From Treponema sp. UBA1793 (lineage in GTDB: Bacteria > Spirochaetota > Spirochaetia > Treponematales > Treponemataceae), in contig DCFX01000063.1 in the NCBI GenBank assembly GCA_002314445.1, forward strand, positions 4,617 through 68,616: DNA of 64,000 nucleotides, written 5' to 3'. The position numbers and the translations under genes were made by a program. Below, piece by piece: positions 58,124-64,000 of this stretch. The stretch's first letter is position 1. Every line of letters starts with the position of its first letter. Below the pieces are notes generated by a model, which searched no databases, was not told where the DNA came from, and saw only the letters and a list, made by a program, of their open reading frames with translations.

Positions 58124-58130
58124 GATGATA

Positions 58131-60002
58131 ATGTATACGAATATTGTAAAGAAGTCATTAGGGCTTCTTCTAGTTTATGCTGCTATTATTGTCGGCATTT
58201 TTGTCCTTCAATTTAGAAGTGATTCAGTTATATCAGAAAAAATAGGAAATCTCCACGTGGCGCTTGCAGAGGCAAAGACTGATGATGGAAAAGCGACACT
58301 GAAAAACAGGATGTCCGTGTCTTTTAACGGCATTTCATTTTTTTCAGATGATGAACACTCTGCGTCCGTTACTTATCTTGGAAAGAACTCCAGAAAAAAT
58401 ATTTCCCTTGTTTCCTGGGAGAAAAAGAGCCCGCTTTCCTGTGAATTTACATTTACCGACAATGTCATGCTCCGTTTTTCATTGACAGATGAGACGAACA
58501 AGGCACATCTGTCCGTAAAAGCGGTCCTTCCGCCCGACGTTTTTGCTGTTTACCTGCCGTATCAGCTGCTGGGAGGTTCCACCGTCGTAAGCCAGACAGA
58601 TACATATCTGCAGATTGACGTACACGGCAGCCAGTGGGAGCTGGCCGCCGCCGGTATGGATCCGAGCATGCTGGCCCTCACCGATGATGCGGATACGGCT
58701 TCATACGCTTATTACGATAAAGCGAAGGCTTTTTCGTTTGAAGCTGCTGCGGAACTGGAAGGTGCCGATATTTCCGAATACAATGATACGCTCAATGCAT
58801 TTAAACAAAATCTTATAACGGCGTTTAATTCGCTTTCTCAGAATGCATCTTCTGTAACGGAACAGGAAGCCGTTTCCTTTGTTGCAGATATGGCGGAAAA
58901 GGGGCGTTATAATGAAGCCCTTGATGCAGTCCCGTCGTCATTTAAAAAAGGATTACAGCGCACATATCTTTCCGCGCCTTATTTCGATTCACTTTCCGCT
59001 ATGTACAAGTCCCTTGACCGCCAGATGAATAATTACCGCGATATAATTGCGCAGAATACACTGGCTGCATTCGATGTTGCAGGAATTTCCGACTATATGT
59101 ACCTGCATCCGAAGTCAACAGCAGTAAAGACGCTGCTGGCAACCGGCGGAAGTGTTGATGAAGGTATCCTTACGGTCATGCAGGCAGCAAACATCCTGCG
59201 TACGTATAATGCGCTTTTCAGCAGGGACAACGAACTTGCTTCTGTCCTGCAGCCGGCAGTTGAGAAATGCGTTTCTAAAATAGAATCGTCCTGCGCCATT
59301 GACGGGAAAAATATTACCGTTTCGGAAAACGGTACGTTCCTTTCCGTCATTCAGGCTGCGGCTGTCGGAGATGCGCTTATCCGCTACGGCAAGGCCGCTG
59401 CAAACCAGACGCTTACAAACAGCGGGTATCTTATTATCAATTCGTATCTGGCGGAAAGTTCATCATTCGATTTACGGACGCTCGCTGATATTTATCCGCT
59501 GATAATCCATACCAACCCGTTTTACCCGCACTTTGTACTGCTTGGATTTGAAAACGATCAGCCTGAATATGCATGGACGTGTTCATCGAATATAAAATAT
59601 GAGAAAGATGGAAATGGAATGGTCATGCTTACGATTGATTTCCCCCAGTCGTATACTCATTATCTGATTATAAACGGAATAAAACCGTTTAAGTCGATTT
59701 ATATTTACGATATAGCATTCAGAACGGATCCCCGCTTCGAGACGTACAACTCTTCCGGATATGTCTATAATCCTGATACAGGGACGCTGCTGCTTAAATC
59801 AAGGCAGAAGTCTCAACTTGAGAGTATACGGCTTATGTATGCTGTGACGTCAAAGGATGCAGAAGAAAAGAACTCGTTTACGGAAACGGATTCTGCCGGC
59901 AACGTGATAAAGGAACCGGAGCCGGCAGCCCCTGTAAACACCCTGCCGGAAGGCAATATTCCGATGACGGACAACAAGACATCGCCCGAAGAAGCGGATT
60001 AA
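58131..60002 (+). CDS. Large membrane-anchored protein of unknown function
   Basis: 623 residues. A single N-terminal anchor (about 8-25, SLGLLLVYAAIIVGIFVLQF) and a long extracytoplasmic part. The first third is strand-rich (FNGISFFSDDEHSASVTYLGK; FTFTDNVMLRFSLTDETNKAHLSV), the middle helical with repeat-like stretches, and residues about 450-560 again strand-rich (YTHYLIINGIKPFKSIYIYDIAFRTDPR). The tail is Pro/Glu/Ser/Thr-rich. No known family recognised. ATG 58131 is chosen because the TTG and ATGs upstream (58095, 58125) fall within the promoter. It converges with the GatB-like gene, nine bases apart. Confidence 0.72.
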   Translation: MYTNIVKKSLGLLLVYAAIIVGIFVLQFRSDSVISEKIGNLHVALAEAKTDDGKATLKNRMSVSFNGISFFSDDEHSASVTYLGKNSRKNISLVSWEKKSPLSCEFTFTDNVMLRFSLTDETNKAHLSVKAVLPPDVFAVYLPYQLLGGSTVVSQTDTYLQIDVHGSQWELAAAGMDPSMLALTDDADTASYAYYDKAKAFSFEAAAELEGADISEYNDTLNAFKQNLITAFNSLSQNASSVTEQEAVSFVADMAEKGRYNEALDAVPSSFKKGLQRTYLSAPYFDSLSAMYKSLDRQMNNYRDIIAQNTLAAFDVAGISDYMYLHPKSTAVKTLLATGGSVDEGILTVMQAANILRTYNALFSRDNELASVLQPAVEKCVSKIESSCAIDGKNITVSENGTFLSVIQAAAVGDALIRYGKAAANQTLTNSGYLIINSYLAESSSFDLRTLADIYPLIIHTNPFYPHFVLLGFENDQPEYAWTCSSNIKYEKDGNGMVMLTIDFPQSYTHYLIINGIKPFKSIYIYDIAFRTDPRFETYNSSGYVYNPDTGTLLLKSRQKSQLESIRLMYAVTSKDAEEKNSFTETDSAGNVIKEPEPAAPVNTLPEGNIPMTDNKTSPEEAD

Positions 60003-60011
60003 GCAGAACGG

Positions 60012-62372
60012 TTATTTTTCCGAATACATCATACCGTATGTTTCCATAAGCTCGTCCAGTTCGGCAGGGCTGTCGGCTATAAGCGAGCATGCGAAATAAA
60101 GCGCTATGGCTGATTCCGTGGAGAGATAACCCATCGGTACAGCTCCTTCCCGCCAGACACGCAGCGATGTAATGTACTGCGAAAATGCGACATTCGTTTC
60201 CTGCTGTGACGTGCAGTAGAAACGGATGTTTTTTTGTTTTCCGTACATCAGAAGCGGTTTCAGTGAAAAATCGTTCGAACGCATATTGCCTGTTCCCGCT
60301 TCGTATAATTCCAGAAAAACAGTGTGTATTTGTTCGTCAAGCATCTTTTTGAAGAGGTCCGACCGGAATCCCGGATAGAGGCGGCAGATAAGCATTTTAC
60401 CCGATGCGTCAACAAGCAGCCGTTCCATAGCCTCCCTGTCGGGATCGGTGATATCCGAGAACTGCGTTGCAACAGGTCCGCTTTCAGTGAATACCGGCCT
60501 GCTGAGATTCCAGCTGCGGAATCCGTCGCGGGTCGGACGTTCAAAACGCAGGTTGAGCGGTGAGAGTATTTTTCCGCCGAACGCAACGTATACGCCTGTT
60601 TTCTTTTCAGCTGCAGTCTTTACTGCAAGCGTAAGGTTTTCTTCTGCTTCGGTCGATTCGCCCGGAAGTGATGATGAAGCGGTAAGCACGATAGGAACCT
60701 GTGTATCCGAAAAAAGCCAGTACAGCAGCGCCGATGTGTATGCAAGTGTATCCCGCCCGTGCGTAATGACAATACCGTTCGCAATGCCGGCACTGATACG
60801 CAGCGAAATTTCGGCAAAGAGCGAAGCCCAGTCTCCCGGTTCTATCTCCTCACTTAGGAATTGTCCGACGGAAATAATCTGCACAGGAATATCGGGAACA
60901 CATTTTTCTGCCATCGTGTGAAGTATGTTCGAGTTGCCGCTTGTGACCGTTCCGTCTTCGTGCCGTACTGCGGAAATAGCGCCGCCCATTGCGAGTATAT
61001 AGACTATGCTTATGTTAAGTTCCTGCTTGATGAGCGATTTTACAATCTGCGGAACAGCTTTATTGTTCGTCGCTTTCATGACGACGCCCGTAAGGAATTC
61101 AAGAGGCGCCATATCGCCGTTTTTAAGCCGGTCGCACAGTTGAAGGTTTTCGGCTATTGCATTGCGCACATACGGGAGCAGTTCTTTTTCGTCCGAAATC
61201 TCAGTAAGGTGCAGTGTTTTAAGCAGGCTTGCAGGTTTTGTCCCCGTTCTGAATGAAGCCTGCAGCAGCTGTTTTGTTGTTGCGCTGTGTATTTCTCCTG
61301 CTGCAAACTTTTTTATAATATACGCATAATGCTCCGGCGTAATTTTCATGCCGGAAATTTTCTGTCCGCTTTGATTGAGCATCCTTGTTATTTCCGATGC
61401 AATCCAGTGAGCGGCAGTAAGCGGCTCAGCACCTGCTTTTACGGCAGCCTCGAAAAAATCCGCACGGTCCTTGTCGTCGCACAGAAATTCCGCACGCAGC
61501 CGTGAAATACCGTACTGCTCCTTCATCCGTTTGCGGCGGGCTTCCGGCAGTTCTACAGGAGATTCTTCTTCCTTCAGCTGCTTTTCAAGCGGTGCGAGCA
61601 GAACGATTTGAGGAGGAGTAAGCTGCTCAAATCTGCGCACCACCTCCGCTCTGGACTGAAAGAATTCCGTACAGGATTTTGTCTCATTCCACAGCCGGCT
61701 TTCGCTGTTTACTGTCTCACCGTTTGAAAGCAGATTTTCCTGCCGGGTAAGCTCATGATTGATTGCTTTGCGCACAAAATTGAACGAATTGAGATTGCGG
61801 AGTTTTACGTAGTAATCGGGCAGTTCCGGATATTCCGAAAGCGCTACGAATGCATTACAGCGGATTGCACCTTCTGTCGCCTCTTCGTTTGTAAGATGAA
61901 GATATTGTGTAAGACGCCGCAGTTCATCAAGGAAAAGCTGCGCTTCTTCTCCTGTTTCAAAAGACGGAGTCGTATGCACGCGGATACTCGGACAGCCGGC
62001 CCTCATAAAATCCATGTGTGTATTGCCTTCCGCATGAGTAAGGCGTCCCGTATCTTCTTCAATGCGGACTTCTTCAATGTGTATCATTTTTGAGCGGCAG
62101 TGGAACATGATGTTCATGGAACCGCCTTCCGCAACTTTTACAGACAATCCTGTGAGTGTACGGCCGTTCGTCGGTTTTACGATATTGCCTGTAAGGTGTT
62201 CAATCGGCGTATTCTCCGGAATGCAGCAGCCGAGCGAGCGCGCAAGCGTAAAAACACTGCGCATAACTTCGCTGTTTACGGAAATTGTCTGCTTTTTTTC
62301 ATCGACGGTGAAAACTTCTGATACTGGCGGCAGCAGTATGCGCGTTTCAAGGTATACGAAAGATTGATACAT
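60012..62372 (-). CDS. GatB-like/asparaginase-like fusion, probable pseudoenzyme
   Basis: 786 residues. Residues 1-453 follow GatB of the tRNA-dependent amidotransferase: a shortened cradle domain with IHIEEVRIEEDTGRLTH, MDFMRAGCPSIRVHTTPSF, LRNLNSFNFVRKAINHELTRQ, and a complete helical plus YqeY-type tail (ITPEHYAYIIKKFAAGEIHSATTKQLL; EFLTGVVMKATNNKAVPQIV). The zinc cysteines and the YPDLPKGYQ region of GatB are absent. Residues 455-786 follow type I/II asparaginases (and archaeal GatD), but the nucleophile Thr is A465 (ILAMGGAIS), the second Thr is R540 (THGRDT), only D541 remains, and the Lys position is F610. AAGGGG precedes ATG 62372. The function is unknown; binding of tRNA or an amide substrate is possible. 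Confidence 0.85.
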   Translation of the reverse strand: MYQSFVYLETRILLPPVSEVFTVDEKKQTISVNSEVMRSVFTLARSLGCCIPENTPIEHLTGNIVKPTNGRTLTGLSVKVAEGGSMNIMFHCRSKMIHIEEVRIEEDTGRLTHAEGNTHMDFMRAGCPSIRVHTTPSFETGEEAQLFLDELRRLTQYLHLTNEEATEGAIRCNAFVALSEYPELPDYYVKLRNLNSFNFVRKAINHELTRQENLLSNGETVNSESRLWNETKSCTEFFQSRAEVVRRFEQLTPPQIVLLAPLEKQLKEEESPVELPEARRKRMKEQYGISRLRAEFLCDDKDRADFFEAAVKAGAEPLTAAHWIASEITRMLNQSGQKISGMKITPEHYAYIIKKFAAGEIHSATTKQLLQASFRTGTKPASLLKTLHLTEISDEKELLPYVRNAIAENLQLCDRLKNGDMAPLEFLTGVVMKATNNKAVPQIVKSLIKQELNISIVYILAMGGAISAVRHEDGTVTSGNSNILHTMAEKCVPDIPVQIISVGQFLSEEIEPGDWASLFAEISLRISAGIANGIVITHGRDTLAYTSALLYWLFSDTQVPIVLTASSSLPGESTEAEENLTLAVKTAAEKKTGVYVAFGGKILSPLNLRFERPTRDGFRSWNLSRPVFTESGPVATQFSDITDPDREAMERLLVDASGKMLICRLYPGFRSDLFKKMLDEQIHTVFLELYEAGTGNMRSNDFSLKPLLMYGKQKNIRFYCTSQQETNVAFSQYITSLRVWREGAVPMGYLSTESAIALYFACSLIADSPAELDELMETYGMMYSEK

Positions 62373-62484
62373 AAAAACCCCTTACGTTATACGTTGCAAA
62401 AAAAACTACAAAAGTGTAACGTTTTTTGTTGAAATATGATATACTGTTAGCAACTGTCTATATTAGCAGTTTGTAGGAGTTTTT

Positions 62485-63915
62485 GTGAATAAGCATGATT
62501 TCCCCAAAATCCATTTCTATGATCAGGATTTTGTAGATATTTACAACAAAACATGGGCTATGCTTGCCGACTATTGGATTGATCCAGCTGCGGGAAAAGT
62601 GGCTCCGAATGGTTATTTTCTCTATCCTGAAGGAAATAAGTATATTATTGACCAGTTTGAATCAATCTTTTCATCATTCTTTCTCGTTTATTCTAACCGA
62701 AATTATAATGCAAACCAGAATATAGATTATTTTTACGAGCGGCAGGAAGAAAACGGAGCAATCCGCTGGAAATATGATGTAAAGACGGATCAGCCTGTCG
62801 TATCGCGCAAAAATCCGGACGGCATCGGTATGCCTCTTTTTGCCTGGGCGGAATTCAATCTGTACCATAAATCCGCGAATAAACGGCGTATCAAGGATAT
62901 AATGCCGAAGCTTCAAAAGTACATGGCGTGGATAGACCAGACGTTCAAGCAGCCGAACGGGTTGTATGCCGTTCCCCATGTTGCAAGCACCATGTTCAAT
63001 GCACCTCGCGACAATTGCTGTTATCCCGTTGATTTTAACGCGGCTATGGCGATTAATGCATCTCATATGTCAGCACTCGGCGATATTCTCAACGACAAAG
63101 ACCTGAGCTTTCAGTACCGCCGGATGTATTTTTCAATCAAGACAAGGATCAATTCGCTCATGTGGGACAATTCAACGGGATTTTACCATGATCTTGATAA
63201 AGACGAAAAACGCCTGCCTGAAAAAACGATTGCCGGTTTCTGGCCGCTTCTTGCGGAAATTCCGAATGCTGACAAAGCTGATCAGCTTATTGCACATTTG
63301 AACAACCCTTCGACATTCGGCACGGATCATCCGTTCCCGACTCTTTCTGCAGACAGCTTCTCTTTCAGGGAAACGGGCGAAGGATTCTGCGGAAGCGTCT
63401 ATCCGGCGTTCAATTTTATGGTGATTAAGGGACTTGAAAAATACCAGCATTTTGAACTTGCACGCGAGTGTTCAATCAGGCATTTGTATTATATCCTTGA
63501 AGCTCTTATCCCGAACGACCCGAAAGAGAAGGGCGATTTATACGAAGCGTATCTGCCGTGTAAAGAAGGCAAGGCTTCAATGGCAAAGGATCCTGATTTT
63601 CCCTGCCCTCATTATTTAATTACGACGGGACTTTCGACGATAGCCCTCATGATTGAGAATGTAATCGGACTTTCAATAAGCCTGCCGCGCAAGACTGTCG
63701 ACTGGATTATTCCCAACCTGGAAATTATGGGAATTGAAAACCTGTCGCTCAAACGCAACCTTATTACGATATTGAGCAACAAAAGCCCGCGGGGCTGGGA
63801 AATCCAGATGGAAAGCGAAAAGCTTTATTATTTCACGATTAATATTCTTGATCAGAAGAAAAAGACACTGCCTATTCCTTCCGGCAAGTGTTCAATGCTT
63901 ATTGATAAACTGTAA
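62485..63915 (+). CDS. GH63/trehalase-like glycoside hydrolase
   Basis: 476 residues, no signal peptide, so cytoplasmic. It has the (alpha/alpha)6-barrel pattern of the GH63/GH37 group: WIDPAAGKVAPNGYFLYPEGNKYIIDQF, NGAIRWKYDV, WDNSTGFYHDLDKDEKR, TIAGFWPLLAEIPNADKADQLIAHLNNPSTFGT, and FCGSVYPAFNFMVIKGLEKY, which parallels the YWRGPxWPxxN motif. The substrate is likely an alpha-linked disaccharide or glycoside, such as trehalose or a glycosylglycerate, but this is not resolved. GTG start with TAGGAG 6 bases upstream; a TATACT lies at 62440-62445. Confidence 0.78.
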   Translation: MNKHDFPKIHFYDQDFVDIYNKTWAMLADYWIDPAAGKVAPNGYFLYPEGNKYIIDQFESIFSSFFLVYSNRNYNANQNIDYFYERQEENGAIRWKYDVKTDQPVVSRKNPDGIGMPLFAWAEFNLYHKSANKRRIKDIMPKLQKYMAWIDQTFKQPNGLYAVPHVASTMFNAPRDNCCYPVDFNAAMAINASHMSALGDILNDKDLSFQYRRMYFSIKTRINSLMWDNSTGFYHDLDKDEKRLPEKTIAGFWPLLAEIPNADKADQLIAHLNNPSTFGTDHPFPTLSADSFSFRETGEGFCGSVYPAFNFMVIKGLEKYQHFELARECSIRHLYYILEALIPNDPKEKGDLYEAYLPCKEGKASMAKDPDFPCPHYLITTGLSTIALMIENVIGLSISLPRKTVDWIIPNLEIMGIENLSLKRNLITILSNKSPRGWEIQMESEKLYYFTINILDQKKKTLPIPSGKCSMLIDKL

Positions 63916-63932
63916 TATTCGGAGTTAATGAT

Positions 63933-64000
63933 ATGGTGACCCCTGAGGCAGTCATTGAAATCGGCTCTACAGGGATTCGTCTCCTTGTTGCTGAATTCAC
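63933..64000 (+). CDS. Ppx/GppA-type phosphatase, N-terminal fragment
   Basis: Only 22 codons are in the window, from ATG 63933 with GGAG 8 bases upstream. They read VTPEAVIEIGSTGIRLLVAE, close to the phosphate-binding start of exopolyphosphatase/guanosine pentaphosphatase proteins (xAVIDIGSNSIRLLV). The family degrades polyphosphate or pppGpp. The assignment rests on this motif alone. It begins 17 bases after the glycosidase stop. Confidence 0.65.
   Translation, partial: MVTPEAVIEIGSTGIRLLVAEF

Overview
The window looks like chromosomal DNA of a free-living or host-associated treponeme-like spirochaete (GC in the mid-to-high 40s per cent by eye). The pointers are an archaeal/eukaryotic-type phenylalanyl-tRNA synthetase alpha chain (a known spirochaete peculiarity), an anti-sigma-28 factor FlgM, a bactofilin next to an M23 peptidase, a tatD-dus-hypothetical-diguanylate cyclase-rhomboid run that I recall as conserved in Treponema, and many exported proteins without clear relatives. 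The species cannot be named from the sequence. I see no rRNA, tRNA, prophage, transposase or CRISPR array.

Layout. 1-6197: end of pfkA, an FMN-dependent hydroxy-acid oxidoreductase, then a glycerol operon (glpK, glpA, a glpB-like flavoprotein, a DUF1667 protein) closed by a perfect 21-bp bidirectional terminator. 6198-14150 (minus strand): pheS, two small exported proteins, rhomboid protease, GAF-GGDEF diguanylate cyclase, a 528-aa hypothetical, dus, tatD. 14162-17288: M23 peptidase, bactofilin, YaaR/DUF327, then a PSP1/YaaT protein. 17297-23515: a methyltransferase, proS with two downstream genes (exported protein; membrane protein with a decayed GGDEF domain), and a GerMN protein. 23657-30091 (minus): an NfnAB-type ferredoxin:NADP oxidoreductase pair, then a possible outer-membrane protein and an 882-aa Ser/Thr-rich lipoprotein. 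30126-38224: HU-like DNA-binding protein, Tex, PilZ-like protein, SLC1-type symporter, a Rossmann-like protein and MgtC, separated by repeat-bearing spacers (a 23-bp tandem repeat, long inverted repeats, three REP-like elements).

38225-41619 holds a sugar-type ABC transporter (two permeases and a lipoprotein binding protein, no ATPase) with two identical 14-bp LacI-family-like operators placed over its start point. 41644-49158 holds rsmI, flgM, a metal-site-less relative of iron alcohol dehydrogenases, a SpoU methyltransferase, a GHKL-HDOD protein, a membrane protein, Nif3, lspA and a small membrane protein. 49171-53574 is a tightly packed run: mtnN (pfs), luxS, a duplicated DUF1538 membrane protein, a tandem PII-like protein and birA. 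53621-64000 holds a coiled-coil hypothetical, a TraB protein with a TPR lipoprotein, a large anchored hypothetical, a GatB-like/asparaginase-like fusion lacking most catalytic residues, a GH63-like glycosidase and the start of a Ppx/GppA protein.

Three points stand out. (i) At least twelve genes have a sigma-70-like -10 element ending 5 to 8 bases before the start codon and no usable Shine-Dalgarno, which predicts widespread leaderless mRNAs. (ii) The GatB-asparaginase fusion at 60012-62372 looks like a repurposed pseudoenzyme. (iii) The DUF1538 plus tandem-PII pair beside mtnN-luxS looks like a regulated transport system of unknown substrate.
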